DNA of 64,000 nt from Icerya purchasi (Eukaryota > Arthropoda > Insecta > Hemiptera > Monophlebidae). The DNA is taken from positions 281,619,258 through 281,683,257 of the forward strand of contig CM077116.1 in assembly GCA_039619475.1 (NCBI GenBank), written 5' to 3'. This document shows, one piece after another, positions 15,201 through 26,079 of the stretch (position 1 is its first letter; the number at the start of each line of letters is the position of its first letter). A model generated the notes under the pieces. It was not told where the DNA came from. It searched no databases and was given only the letters and a program-made list of their open reading frames with translations. A program made the translations under genes and the position numbers.

Positions 15201-18200
15201 TTTTGAGCACTTTCTAAAATAATGCTTACCAGAAGATTTTTGTTACGATCATTTTTAGTAAAACCCGTTCTACCTCTTCCGACCCTATTTTACTTGAACA
15301 GGATGTTAATTAAAGGTTTTCAGGAAAACTATAGAGAAGAACTTTCATTTATATTCTGCGGCAAAAATAAAAAATCGAAAATTATAACAAAATAACAATA
15401 TAGCTGAATTTAAAGTATATTTTTATATTGCTCTACATGACGTCACCTAAAGTAATCAAAATTCTAAAACACGAACCGATAAACAATTTAATAACTTTAT
15501 TTCATGCCGGCAATAGATAAAAAGACAGCACCTACTTTATACAGGTTTAATTTTTACAACATTTTAACGTTTTGCGCTGTTTTCAGTTAATTTTTTAAAG
15601 AAGCAACGCTTTTCATAAATAATACAAAAAGCGCAGAAATGTATTTAATGTATGTATGTATTACAAAAAAAAAAATTTCGTAATAGTATTAAATGCACAG
15701 TAAACTGCATAGGAATTGAAATATTGTACTGATCCAATAATGCAAATTTGTTAAGTCGAAACGGACAAGTTAATAAACGATTTCTTAATTTATTTTTATT
15801 ATCTATCATAAAACAGAAAATAAATTTACTTTTAAAAGAATAATTTTAAATAAGCCGACAAAAGTTTTTGCACATCAACGTTGAAGAAATACAGAAAGTA
15901 TAAGGGACACATTTAACCGGGCCTTTGTTGAAAGTATTCTTTTTACTATTTAGTCCCGTAATTCTACAAAATTTTAGTCCACTTATAAATAATTAATGTA
16001 ATTCAATTCTACAGCTAAACGAATTTGCGTGCATGAAATATTAATTTTCTGCTAATTCAATAGAAAATACATACCCTCATATCATTTTTTATCGCACTAT
16101 GTGGCACAATAATCGGATGTTCAAGATGCGCTGTAAGTATTTCTCCGCGATTTCCAATGGTAAATACGGTACTTTTTTGTTTTAATGTAGTTTTATGGAA
16201 AAATCCTTTATTTCCGATTTCTTCGACTCCTAATAAATCATCTTTCGTTGCGGCTTCTTCGAACTGTGAAAAAAATTAGTGAAGTCAGAAATACCGGATT
16301 ATATTTCATACATTTTTTAAGTCGCTAGCTGGTTTCTTCGTTTTTGACTATATTTTTTGCACTATGTACCAATTAAAAGCTAAAAGGACCCTGAAAAAAT
16401 TTTAATTTTAAGAAGCTTAAATTGCTACCGATAAGAGCGATTTTACAGAAGATTCGAAATCACTAGATTAATTCAAATGAATATCATGTAAAACCTCTTA
16501 TCAGTTGTTCGCTAAGAAAAGTTTTTCTAATTTATATCTAAAAACAAACATAAACAATAAAAAGCATAGTTCTAAACATTAAAGTATACATTACTAATAT
16601 GCAGGTTGTTGAAAACAAAAGTAGAGATGGATACTATCGTAAAATGAACCTAGACGGTTATTTAAAAAAGTACAATATCTCAGAACGGAGAGTAAGATAA
16701 AGAATGCAGAAATGAATGGTAAAAACGGTGAAATGGACGTAAATGGTACAACGGAAATACGGAGAACACACTGAGAAACAACATATAAGAGGAGCAGTAA
16801 TGGAACAAATGTATACATCATGCAACCATAGAAACTGAAGAATTAATGACCATAAAATCAGAAGTCATTAACGTGATAAGTAAATTAAAATTTAACAGAG
16901 TACCCGGAATTGACGGTATAACTAACGATTTAATAAGAAGCGGAATATGACTGACAGATTGGAAGCATCCTATTTGTATACCCGTATACCAAAAAGGTCA
17001 ATAACAAGTTGTAACAATTATCGAATTAATATAGCACGTAAGCAAGATAATGTTGAACATCATCAATGAAACGCATCTAAATATTATGTAATATCACAAA
17101 TTGCTGCAGAAATATGGCAAAAAAAGGAACTAGGAAACAAACCTCCAAAATGGAGACAGATAATAGAAAAATCTATGCATCTTTGCTTTACAGACTACAT
17201 CATGGCTTTTGACCGAGTCAAACGAATACACCTACGGGATACATTACTCAAAATGGATGCACCTCTACATTTAATGAACCTCATGCAAAACGTTTATATA
17301 AAGACAGAAAAGCCACTGTCCGCTTTTTAACAATGTATTTCAGTAACAAAAGGATTTTTGAAATGGATTCATTTTTATAATTGTTTTTTTTTTTTTTTTT
17401 GTATAAAATAGCGAGCAGTAAAATACATTTTAGATTAATACATATACATTTACATTACACACATCGAGGTGTAAGTTGTTTTGTACAAGAACAAACTTAC
17501 CTGTAATTTTAATAAACGAGATGAATATGATTTAAAGTAAGTACAATATACTTTTCCTATTGTATCAATATATTCATTAGTCACTTCATGGGCCGCAGTT
17601 TTATCGTGAGTTACCAAAAATTCAAAAAAAAACCTGAAAAAATAACAATTCTTCCGTAAATTATAATTAAATTATAAAGTAAGTAAAGTTATATACTAAT
17701 AACAATGGCGTGCAGTGTTTTCATTTGTAGGGAAGCGGTGGATATTAATATACTTATCAATAACATAACTACGTGTTACTTCAGAGTGCACCATGTCCTC
17801 AATATACTAGATGCGTACAAATTAACAACGATAAAAATTTTTCAATAATTAACAAATTGTAACAATTTGAACACTAATATATTGATAATCGAAATAGTAA
17901 ATCTTCAATTTTTAAATTTACATCTTGTAATTATTAGTACTGCAAGGTGTTAAGAGTTTATAAAAATGGCACTTAAAGTGTTTAATTTAAAATTACTATT
18001 TATACGTTTGTTCGATTCAATAATTCTTTTTTAAAAATTTTTGATAACTTTAATATAAAATTCACTTGTATTTAACAACTTTTTTTTCGACTGATATCAA
18101 TACTATCCATGATAGTCTTTGTTCTATCTGGCTATTTCTAGAAAATGTACGAATGCACTTCATTGCTGAAAATGAGAACCTTCTACAGCGCGTTTATAGA

Positions 18201-21200
18201 TGGTATTGTAAATATTGAGTTAATTAAATTATACAATTAGTCTGAAATATCATCTTACAAGTCGTTTTTAATTAAAATATTTCTTACGTTACGAAGAAAT
18301 TTCTCCTAAAATTCTTGACATGAATATAAATGCTGTAATTCACTTTTTAATTTTTTTAAATCAAAGAAGTCACCGCGAAGAAATTCATTTAAAGAATTAA
18401 AACCGATTACAGGAAACTTTTTTATAGTTATAAATGATAAAAACATCATATCTAAAAATCTATCCGTATAACTTTGCATTAATTTATCTCAGTTATTTCA
18501 AATTATAGACATCGATATGATTCCTATCCAGATTCAACGTAATCCATTCTAAAACCTTTTATCGAATATTAACTGGCCTCTCTTCGAATTCTAATTTGCT
18601 CCGAATAACATTAAAATTATTTGCTTTTGTATCCGGAAAATTAATAAAGTCATTAATTTTTGTTAAACAGTATGTTATATAATTTATTTATTTTTTCTGC
18701 ATTAATTAAATAAAATATTGGACTGTGAAAATATTCGAAGAAAAAGAATGCAATAAAAATTGAAAATCAAAATCTGCTAGGTGATAATGTAAATCTTTTG
18801 CCGAAATTATAGCATTCCATTTGTCCGAAAATTGATTATATCTAAGGGCAAAAGTTTTAATTTCTGGTTATATTCAACTAATCAAGGAACAGCTCTTTCT
18901 GTTATTATAATTCCATGGAGTATGGGCTGCTCTAGAAAAACATCTTTTAATCATTTGAACCAATGCGTTTGTTTTATTTATATGTTTTGAAAAAAAAATA
19001 CCATCACAATTTAAAAAAAGATCTTACACCGTCTTATATAACCAACGGTTTAGAAAAGATTAAATTCAGTTTGTGCGGATTATCCTTAATTTTAATCTGA
19101 ACCCAATTATGTTATGCAGCTATAGCCGCCGTGTCATCATGGATTTGAGTGATTAACTTTTGGTACAATTAAATTCTTCTAAATATTTTTTAATACCGTA
19201 AAAAAGGAATTTCCATCTCTCTTTTTACTGATATCTGTAAAACCAACAAATCTTTCCGTTACGCAGTGAAAAACTATCGACATTTGTACCCTGTGAGAAA
19301 TATCCGAATTACCAAAACGGATTATTCAAACTAGTTTTAGTTTTTAATTATATGCAATAAAACAATTTCTATTGAATGGATTAGATCATTTTGAAATCGA
19401 CTTGAAAGTCCATCACAAACTGGAAATTTTTCTAAATGATTTTCTAACTCATTACCGGAAGTATTTAATAAATGAAAGTATATTTCCTCTTATTGTAAGA
19501 TTTAGATTCGTTATGCCTTTTCAATGATATAATGTCTATTAATTTTGAAATTACATATCTATTAGCTGTAACCATTTTATTATGATTTTCAATGTTAACT
19601 TTATATTGTTCGCTAAAATAAAATTTAATTTTACACTGATTTACAAACTGTTTATATTTTACAAAGGAATCAGTGTGAAATTTATTATTTTCATGTATTT
19701 TCCTAGCTCTGTTTAAATTATTTAAATTAATTTATTTCGTACGTTATTTTCCAAAGTTTGTAGCATTAATATTTACTTTAGATTTCAATGTTCTACTTTT
19801 AATAATACTTTCTTTTTCATTATAGATTCGAAATATAAATGTTTTTTTTTTTTTTTTTTTTTTTTTGTTTTAATCAACAACATTACTTTTAATTATTTAT
19901 AATTAAACAAAAATAAATAAAATTTAAATAAACACTTTAACTTATACGGCGTTCACAAAATGGATTTTTTAAATCAAGTGTAAACAACCGAAACCACATA
20001 TGCTTGTATACTAGCATGAAACGTGGTGCTATTAACAAAATGAAATATCACATGAATTCGATTGTACAACCATACCTACAGGCTAAATATAGAAACGATG
20101 AACATTCAATTGCACATGCGCTAACATGCATAACACATCAACAGTCGAACTCGAACGCCATGGATCGTTACGAAAAAGACAAAAGTTGTATTATAGTACT
20201 AGATAGCAACACATACGTGTCCACTGGTCCATTGCGTACAGAACTATTACAGTGATGTTTTTTTAGGATTTAACGAGTACGAAAATAAAAAATATTATTT
20301 TTGGAATAATATATTAATTAAAGTTCCAGAATCCTGCTTTTAAAGTAATATCTTCAAACAAAAAAAAAAAAAAAAACTCTTTTCCTAGTTACTGAAATGC
20401 AGTGCATTTAAACGCCACTGACCAACAGCATTGTGTAACGATAAATAATTAATTTTTTTTTTTTTTGGTTTAACTTATTATTTTAGTACATCGAATGCGA
20501 AAACAATTTAAAATTTTAAAAGAATTACAGCGCTCAATCAACTTTTATACATTCAGCAAGAGTTGTGGAAACATTCATTTTTTTACAGCTTTTCCTTATT
20601 GGATATTTATACACCGCGGTTCTAAATTCTCGTCCAGCACTTCCCATTCTGCTTTCTACCTGTAGATAACTATGACCGTCTTTCTACATGGGTTCAATAC
20701 TATAACCTTCCTAATCAACATTTCCTTTTCACTTTTAATAATATGTACTACTTACATTTTCACTTAATAAGTTTTGATTTCCTTTATTAAATCCGCTATT
20801 GTGACTTTCTCTTTTACTATTCGTGCATCTTTTAATAGTTAATTTCGTTACTCTTTACAAGTGTTGTTGTTTTCTTTAATACGAAAAAACCGAATACATT
20901 TTAATTTTTATACCAACAAGAAAAAGACTTAAAAAAAATAGTAGATGAATAGATTTTTTTCCGTAAAATGTTATTAATGTATAAAGAAAAAGAATGTTAG
21001 TGAGAACGCGAGCTAACAAATGAACAAATATTTTCACATTTCTTTTATATACAGAAAAAAACAACAAATTTAATAAATACTTTGAAATAGTTATGTAAAC
21101 TATTTTAAAGAATTACATTCATCATTTAATTCAAATCGAAAACTTAAAGTTAAAAAAATGTATCATTATGTAAGGATATAATTTATTAAAAATAAATTAA

Positions 21201-23114
21201 TAATATTTTTAAGATAAAAAAATAATTTTCAAACTAAACAATTAATGTTACTATGGAGGTAAAAAGTGACTGAAATGTAACTTAATTATTTTTGTCCGCA
21301 GTACTTGAAAAAAATTTAAACAAGATATAACAGGTATTCTTTCAATAATCTACTTTTCAGTTAAAGATCATTAATAATAAATTTAAAATACAATATTTGT
21401 AGTTTCAAAAATCAAAAGTAACTTTACTGAATAAATTTTGCACCACAATTACAGAATAAAAAAAAAAAAAAAATTCTTTCAAAGTAGATTTACATTACCA
21501 ATTATAAATAAAAAGTATATGAACCTATTTTAATATTATTATCCGATAAACTCAAGCGTTTTATTAGATTAATGAAATGCTAGAAATAATTTCACATGCA
21601 AAAAATAAATTTATAAAAATATGTGTAACATCGAAACATCCATATCTACTTATACGGTTAAACGCGTAAAGCATTAGACGGTTAAATACATTTGCGATGT
21701 GGACGCTCAGGCGAATGTGGCGGATATCATGGAAAGAAAAGAAAACAAATAAAGAAGTGTTGCAAAGAAGCGGAATACAAAGGACGGTCCTGGTCGATGA
21801 CATCCAAAAAAGGAAAAGGAAATAGCTATTGCACAAAATTAGAGAGGAAAGACTATTCACACTCGCGATACAAGGCAAGATCGGAGGAAAACCGCCGCGA
21901 GGAAGAAGAAAAATAGAAATTATGTCAGCAGGGCTGCAGCAAAAAACCGTTTAAAGACATAATTAATGCCGCAAGGAATAAGAGAATATAGAGCCAAATA
22001 TTTATTCCAACAAATGTTGGTGTATACAGTCTTTGGAAACAAAGACGCTACGTGATGATGATGATACGATAAACATTTTTTTTTTCTTTCAATAATTAAA
22101 ATATATTATTATTACTTTATAAATTGACAAATTTGACTCACTTATGCTTTAATAATGCATTTTGTGGAATTTGATAGTTGGCCATTGGCTTTCGAAATTT
22201 TGAAATTTGTTCCAACATGTACGCACGGATTTTTTCGACAGCTTTAATTTTTAATTTGTCCAGCACATCTTTTACATCATGACAGGCTTTGACATCTACG
22301 GAAAGTGGGCATTGTAATTGTTTTAAAAATAAACTTTAAAAAAAAGTAAACGCGAAGAACTTTTTAAACATTAACATTCCCAGTTATTATCTATACTATT
22401 GAAAGCACAAAAGTAAATTAAAATTTACATGTTAACAACTAGGATATATTTAAATAAATATAAAAGTACCTTTGAAACTTTGTTCTTTAATAAAGTTTAT
22501 TTTACAATTTAATACTGATAGCTGCTTAATAAATGCTTTATCAATTACTTGTACATCCAAAATAGTCCTGGAAGCATAACAAACATTAAAATAACCCGGC
22601 ACACATTAATAACCTGAAATTTTAGATGCTAACTAAAACATACTTAATTAATTCTTCCGAAACAACTATGTCATCGATAAACTGACTAAGATGACCTCGG
22701 AGTGACTGCCTATTATTTAACTGTTGACTCATGGTAACTGACTTACGTTGTAACGAAATTATTTCGCTGCTTATACTCCCTAAATCCGACTGAAATCCTA
22801 ACAACATGTTTTCCATTCTCTAAAAAAAAGGGATACGAAAATCAAAATCGTAACATATTTTAAAAGCGCGCAATTATATTCTAAAGAAAAAGCTGATTTT
22901 AATAAAAAAGTATTACTTCCAATATTGAATCGCATTCGTTAATCTGATTATGTAAGCTAACAATATTCCCACTTTCTTTAATATAATCCTGAATTGATTT
23001 ATTTTCACATAGCACAAGTTCTTTTTCTATTTCCTTTGAATATTCACGAAGATCTGTTCCTGTTTTTAATATTTCTTCCACTACACCTGTTTCTAACCCA
23101 AGTGGCAATGCCAT
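3037..23114 (-). CDS. VPS52: VPS52, GARP/EARP tethering complex subunit, 10 exons in window, 3' end missing
   Basis: Subunit shared by GARP (endosome to trans-Golgi) and EARP (recycling endosome) tethers. Exons: 22917-23114, 22644-22819, 22470-22567, 22142-22295, 17501-17633, 16075-16263, 12601-12756, 9508-9662, 6093-6177, 3037-3240. They total 1,548 nt (516 codons), with all phases consistent and GT-AG introns. Landmarks: KSIQDYIKESGNIVSLHNQI (38-57), GFQSDLGSISSEI, KFRKPMANYQIPQNALLKH, YPFEALFRSEQYALMDNACR, and EQLIFLINNYDM near 500. About 190 residues are missing compared with the usual ~700. The donor after exon 10 is intact, so the rest should lie left of base 1. Met at 23114 gives a short N-terminus before VVEEILKTGTDLREYSKEIE. 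An upstream acceptor-like TTCTTTAG sits 5 nt before it, so an extra 5' exon cannot be excluded. Confidence 0.93.
3241..4474. other. VPS52 intron 9, right-end portion
   Basis: AT-rich with a 17-base G run at 3335-3351. No coding similarity was seen on either strand. The RNase H-type LINE follows immediately to the right. Confidence 0.5.
4475..5940 (-). mobile_element. RNase H-type LINE, 3' half, copy A (pseudogene)
   Basis: Minus strand. The end of the reverse transcriptase (FKVIIQSKLDYRSFIYG, SKLDAIQNSCLRF) comes first. A 228-codon open stretch (5794-5108) follows, with RNase H motifs RVLIFTDGYRSEDGVGGAF, FSAESIVILQAISFI and FLIISDSKGVLQALSS. Next are the PSHSGIDGN box and a Cys-His tail (SSPYCSLHDC). 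A poly(A) tail is seen as a T-run at 4475-4495 on the plus strand. The catalytic Asp/Glu/Asp pattern is visible, but there are frameshifts. 5'-truncated at about 5940. It interrupts VPS52 intron 9. Confidence 0.8.
6093..6177 (-). CDS. VPS52: VPS52 exon 9
   Basis: Encodes FEYIFRLNIQSVKSCDPSKF then AKEMKPHY. It starts with the last base of Arg. It corresponds to RFELILEMNVQSVRSTDPQRL. Donor GTAAGT. Confidence 0.92.
6178..7600. other. VPS52 intron 8, left part: nothing recognised
   Basis: AT-rich sequence without open frames of note. It includes a short purine tract at 7305-7325. Confidence 0.5.
7670..8575 (+). mobile_element. Mutator-like (MULE-type) transposase remnant
   Basis: The plus strand reads, across frames, FEINRRIVVAVRLPTVGLHG (about 7970) and DKDVRIISTATDAVCKKNIL (about 8091). 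Then come YKHKPALSTKPIYEELSSNN and a C-terminal block with APKSIPSGKIVLDIATNIFI and CIFNNGFSFITHVMNIM (to 8570). This order (INRRAV.AMR, then NES..S.VW..APK, then I..FN.G) is that of the arthropod Mutator-like transposase domain family. Frameshifts and a stop near 8338 show it is dead. No terminal repeats were located. Confidence 0.65.
8576..9507. other. Probable 3' part of the Mutator-like element or unassigned intron
   Basis: Holds an A-run (9029-9045) and a less AT-rich stretch at about 9205-9330 with short ORFs on both strands. No protein family was recognised. Confidence 0.35.
9508..9662 (-). CDS. VPS52: VPS52 exon 8
   Basis: Encodes KNLETYVNTSYDLIALFLSA, HIILRYQMICHKRAVPALDN and YWDTLQSILWP plus two bases of Arg. 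It matches SYLADCYDAIAVFLCIHIVL and ALDRYWE in vertebrates. Confidence 0.94.
9860..10345. mobile_element. Non-autonomous hAT element with 8-bp target duplication
   Basis: 486 bp bounded by CAGTGGAGTGC on the left and GCACGCCACTG on the right, imperfect inverted termini. It is flanked by ATCATTAC (9852-9859) and GTCATTAC (10346-10353), an 8-bp target duplication with one mismatch. CAGTGGCGTGC-type termini and 8-bp duplications are hAT features. The interior has a T-run (9957-9978) and a G-run (10292-10308) and no transposase. It sits in VPS52 intron 7, just upstream of exon 8. Confidence 0.72.
10354..12600. other. VPS52 intron 7, remainder: no feature recognised
   Basis: AT-rich with many poly(A)/poly(T) tracts. 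A 60-codon ORF at 11341-11523 has no recognisable similarity. Confidence 0.45.
12601..12756 (-). CDS. VPS52: VPS52 exon 7
   Basis: Encodes YPFEALFRSEQYALMDNACR then EYLFICEFFMVRGAVALSMF. It is the best conserved exon of this gene. Phase 0 at both ends, donor GTAAGT. Confidence 0.95.
12757..16074. other. VPS52 intron 6: nothing recognised
   Basis: About 3.3 kb of AT-rich intron. I saw no coding similarity, terminal repeats or long tandem repeats. Confidence 0.5.
16075..16263 (-). CDS. VPS52: VPS52 exon 6
   Basis: Encodes FEEAATKDDLLGVEEIGNKG, FFHKTTLKQKSTVFTIGNRG and EILTAHLEHPIIVPHSAIKN. KDDLLGVE and FTIG.RG are family blocks. Phase 0 at both ends. Confidence 0.93.
16600..17340 (+). mobile_element. 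RTE-like LINE fragment (reverse transcriptase core, pseudogene)
   Basis: Plus-strand frames show EVINVISKLKFNRVPGIDGI, TNDLIRSGI, DWKHPICIPVYQKG, and after a gap TDYIMAFDRVKRIHLRDTLL and KMDAPLHLM. The order (K...PG.DGI, then W...I..P..KKG, then F.D...AFD.V.R) is the fingers and palm of a LINE reverse transcriptase. It carries multiple stops and lies in VPS52 intron 5, between exons 5 and 6. Confidence 0.7.
17501..17633 (-). CDS. VPS52: VPS52 exon 5
   Basis: Encodes FFFEFLVTHDKTAAHEVTNE then YIDTIGKVYCTYFKSYSSRL. It starts with one base finishing Lys. It matches FFYQFL...A.E...EY..T..K.Y..Y...Y of VPS52. Confidence 0.92.
18290..19480 (-). mobile_element. hAT transposase remnant (DUF4371/ZMYM-like type), copy A
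   Basis: Minus strand from right to left: VTERFVGFTDISKKRDGNSF (about 19262), FFYGIKKYLEEFNCTK, then MM/DDTAA and NPHKLNLIFSKPLV. Further on come CSRAAHTPWNYNNR-like text, FSDKWNAII, and a distal NLDRNHIDVYNLK and GDFFDLKKLKSEL. The E.F.GF.D.S..R....L..YL..+NC core is that of hAT transposases with a DUF4371 domain. Many frameshifts; no TIRs recognised. Inserted in VPS52 intron 4. Confidence 0.62.
19481..21690. other. VPS52 intron 4, right part: no gene recognised
   Basis: AT-rich with T-runs at 19842-19866 and 20453-20466. An 83-codon plus-strand ORF at 20004-20255 has no family resemblance that I can identify. Confidence 0.4.
21695..22070 (+). mobile_element. RTE-like LINE 3' end with GATGATGATGA tail
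   Basis: The plus strand reads, with frame changes, DIMERKETNKEVLQRSGIQR, TVLVDDIQKRKRKEIAIAQ and LAIQGKIGGKPPRGRRKIEI. It closes with a tail like SAGLQQKTVLKDIINAARN. The G+I.GK.PRGRR motif and a terminal GTGATGATGATGATAC at 22051-22066 fit RTE-type LINE 3' ends. It abuts VPS52 exon 4 (22142). Confidence 0.68.
22142..22295 (-). CDS. VPS52: VPS52 exon 4
   Basis: Encodes DVKACHDVKDVLDKLKIKAV, EKIRAYMLEQISKFRKPMAN and YQIPQNALLKH. KIR.Y.L..I..FRKPM.NYQIPQ is diagnostic. The donor GTGAGT splits the final Lys codon. Confidence 0.93.
22470..22567 (-). CDS. VPS52: VPS52 exon 3
   Basis: Encodes TILDVQVIDKAFIKQLSVLN then CKINFIKEQSFK, entering in phase 2 and leaving in phase 1. It is the less conserved linker of the family and is supported by exact phase and splice sites. 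Confidence 0.87.
22644..22819 (-). CDS. VPS52: VPS52 exon 2
   Basis: Encodes RMENMLLGFQSDLGSISSEI, ISLQRKSVTMSQQLNNRQSL and RGHLSQFIDDIVVSEELI. It joins exon 1 in phase as CDSILERMENM. NRQ..RG.L...ID.IVV is conserved in VPS52. Confidence 0.93.
22917..23114 (-). CDS. VPS52: VPS52 exon 1 of the model
   Basis: Encodes MALPLGLETGVVEEILKTGT, DLREYSKEIEKELVLCENKS and IQDYIKESGNIVSLHNQINE. It ends in phase 0 at CDSILE before GTAATA. The start of the coiled-coil Vps52/Sac2 region is clear; the exact initiation codon is less certain. Confidence 0.88.
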
Positions 23115-23254
23115 CTTTACTAAAGAAGAATAAATAAATTAACAAAATGTATTTAGAACATCATAACATAACAAAACAAAATATAATGAAAACAATAATT
23201 TTTTTGAATTTCACGCCAATGCATTGATCCAATACCGAACAATTGTATAGCGGG

Positions 23255-23648
23255 GCATTTATAGCAAATCCGAAAATGATGGGACAATACCGTAAATTGC
23301 GATGTTGCAATTTGAAAGAATAATTATTTATTAAAAATAGTATAATGTAAACAGCTAACACAATTTTGTTAAATTTGTTTATTTTCGTTAAGATACTTAG
23401 CTTCATAAATTATAGTTGTAATTAAAGTTTAAAAAAAAAAAAAAACTTGTAACCAAACCTTGGAATTGAACCCGTAACCGCCAAATTATTTGTGTTGTAC
23501 CTACATAATTGCACTACAACTCTGGGTTGTGCTAACTTTTTGCCGTAGCTATTTACATTATACTATTTTTAATAAATAATTATTCTTTCAAATTGCAACA
23601 ACATCGCAATTTACGGTACATGTTCGATCACTTTCGGATTTGCGGCAT
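23255..23648. repeat. Imperfect inverted repeat with a tRNA-like promoter in the loop
   Basis: Left arm 23255-23375 and right arm 23525-23648 are reverse complements apart from small indels. Shared cores include CGTAAATTGCGATGTTG and GAAAGAATAATTATTTATTA. The spacer, read on the minus strand, carries GGGTTCAATTCC at 23473-23462. This is a good match to a pol III B box, preceded by a tRNA-like stretch. It is followed by a T-run (A-run 23432-23445 on the plus strand). A fold-back element or two opposed SINE-like copies could explain it. It lies just upstream of VPS52. Confidence 0.55.
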
Positions 23649-24404
23649 TTATACTATGTTGATCAACATATAATTAGATTCCATTTTGTTCAGAGTTAAA
23701 GTACGCCTAACCAAATCTAACATAAACATACTAAACCGGAAAGCATACATTATAATCGGGAGATTACGATACTACAGTTTGAACTTTGTACGAATAATTT
23801 TAAATGCTAAACCGTATTTATCGATTGCCTCAAGCTATATTTTCACACTTTTTGCTTAAACTGTATTAACTGGTCATCTAAGTTGCCACATTCAAAATCT
23901 GTGTTTATAATAGTAATTTATTTATATTATATTACAATTGTTTTAACATTTTTTTTACCTGTTTTTTTATTTTTGTTTATTATGAAATTAAGTTTGAATT
24001 TAATGCAGTTGAAACTAAAACTAGTGTCATAAAAATAATATATTCTAAAAAAACAGAGTAAAGCATCACAACGCCTATTAATTGTATTATCATAAATTAT
24101 ATAATATCGCTGAATTTCATTTGATTATTAGAGTTAAATAAAAGTATTTAATTAATGTGTAAGAGATAATCACTTGGGGAAAGATTACTGATTTCACGTA
24201 ATAATTATTATTATTTCGTATGTCTTTTTGGATATACAAAGAAAAAGCGGAGGCTAGGGACAGCGAGTAAATTATACTGTGTAAAATGGATTAATTAACA
24301 AAATTTTAATAAAATAAAATATTAAAAATAGCAAATGAGTCAGTAATCACAATATTAATTTACATAATTGCGCTGTCTATGCTAATTTTATGTATATGCA
24401 ATTA

Positions 24405-25370
24405 TACTTTGACGTCTAGATTTTATAGCCACTCTGTCGCCAGATCCATCAATTTAATAATTTCTTCCCATCCGTCCTCCAGAGTTTATGTCTGACACTC
24501 TTTCAGAATATGATCTACTGACTGTTCTATCTCGCCACAGTCACATGCCGCTTCACTTTTAAGTCCATACATTTTCATAATTGTTCTGCACTTTCCGCAC
24601 TCTGTTCAGAAGCAATTCTATTTTTTCCAGGTGCTTCTTAGTACGTTAAAGCCTAGTGGTCTATCACCTGGGTGGTGAATAATTCCTCTTTTATCTGGAT
24701 TGTCTTAGATCCATTTCTTTCTTCAAGCCTGAATACCACTAAAGTTCTCGGCAGTTAGTTTAGCTGTAGTTTTATGTGCAAGCTTTCTTGATTTTAAGCG
24801 ATCCACTGCGTCTGTGTCCTAGGTAAATCTTTATTTTCTATATGTTTTATCTATTTTTTGTCCGCTACTTCTTTTCGTCATAGATCTGGAGGCATAGCAT
24901 TACTCAGGAGTCAGGATTGACAACCACACTGTTGGAGTGGATTTCAAAGTGCCTATTATTATTCTCATGACTGAGTTTAATTTAACGTCGATTTCGTTGA
25001 CGTGAGCACTACTTAACCACACTGGAGCAGTATATTCTGCTGCTGAGAAAAGCAAGACAACAGCGGAAGTTTGTAATGTTGCAGATGCTCTTCAAGTTGT
25101 TCCTGCGATTTTATAAATTTTATTTACTCTTATGCGGACTTTAGTAGCTATATTTTCGCTATGTCTATGGTACGTTAGCTGCCGATTCAGTGTGAAGCTC
25201 AAGTATTTCGGAGTATTCTCATACTTTAATTTATATCTATCGACTATTACACTAAGTTTATTTTTCGCTATTTGATTGTTTAGATGGAAGCATGATACTA
25301 CCGTTTTCTTTATCAAGTTGTAATCACCGTTGTTTAAAATACTTTGAAATTCTTCCTAGTGGGTATTAAA
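24405..25370 (-). mobile_element. Non-LTR retrotransposon 3' fragment (reverse transcriptase C-terminal region)
   Basis: Minus strand: IKKTVVSCFHLNNQIAKNKL, KYENTPKYLSFTLNRQLTYH and RHSENIATKVRIRVNKIYKI. Then come SAAEYTAPVWLSSAHVNEID and MRIIIGTLKSTPTVWLSIL. The Cys tail reads KCRTIMKMYGLKSEAACDCG and EQSVDHILKECQT, ending EWL-NLDVK. This KT..S.FHLNN / PKYLG.TLDR / ACDCG..QT..HI..EC series is common in insect LINE ORF2 ends. Stops and frameshifts are present. Confidence 0.78.
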
Positions 25371-26079
25371 TGAAAGAATATTATTATTTCTATTTAAACT
25401 ACTTATGGTCCTTTAGAATGATTGAACATATCACTGCATTCCTACGCATACATCTATAAAATTATTTCGTTTATGACCAGTTTTATAATTTATCATAGTA
25501 TGATAATCATATTCATTAATATTAAAATAGAATACAAGTAAAATTTTGATGAAAATCTGTGATGTAAGATTACAACAAATAATTGGTTCTCTGTTTTCTA
25601 CTTTACAGAATTTTTACTGGAACAATGAAAGTTACTTACTATTACAATTGAAATCAGCTGTCAGTTGTTTTTGAAAACATTAATGTATTTCTATGTAAGC
25701 TTTAATAAAATTTTCAAAAATTACTATGTACACTATCATTGTGACTAATACTGGTCACTTCGACTAGTTGGCTAGACTTCATCAGTTATACTAATGAGAG
25801 ACGTTTACATCGTAACACGATTTATACGAACTATTATACAAATAACAAAGATACTAGAGAAATTATGCAAATATATGATCAAAGTGAAAAGTAAAATTAT
25901 ACGGATATAAATTAATCGTTTGGACGTGTCTTTTTTTTCCCCCTGTCATACTACACGTATTTTCCACCATGTTAGAATCGTCAGAAATATTTTTAAACAA
26001 CATCAGCAGTTCAGGCAATACCATAACAGCAAACCAGACGAGCACACCTCCATCAGCTGGCAGCTAGTCGGGTAATCCG

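Noticed and set aside
20004..20255. 83-codon plus-strand ORF in VPS52 intron 4
   Set aside because: Length is within chance for this window and no motif is recognisable.
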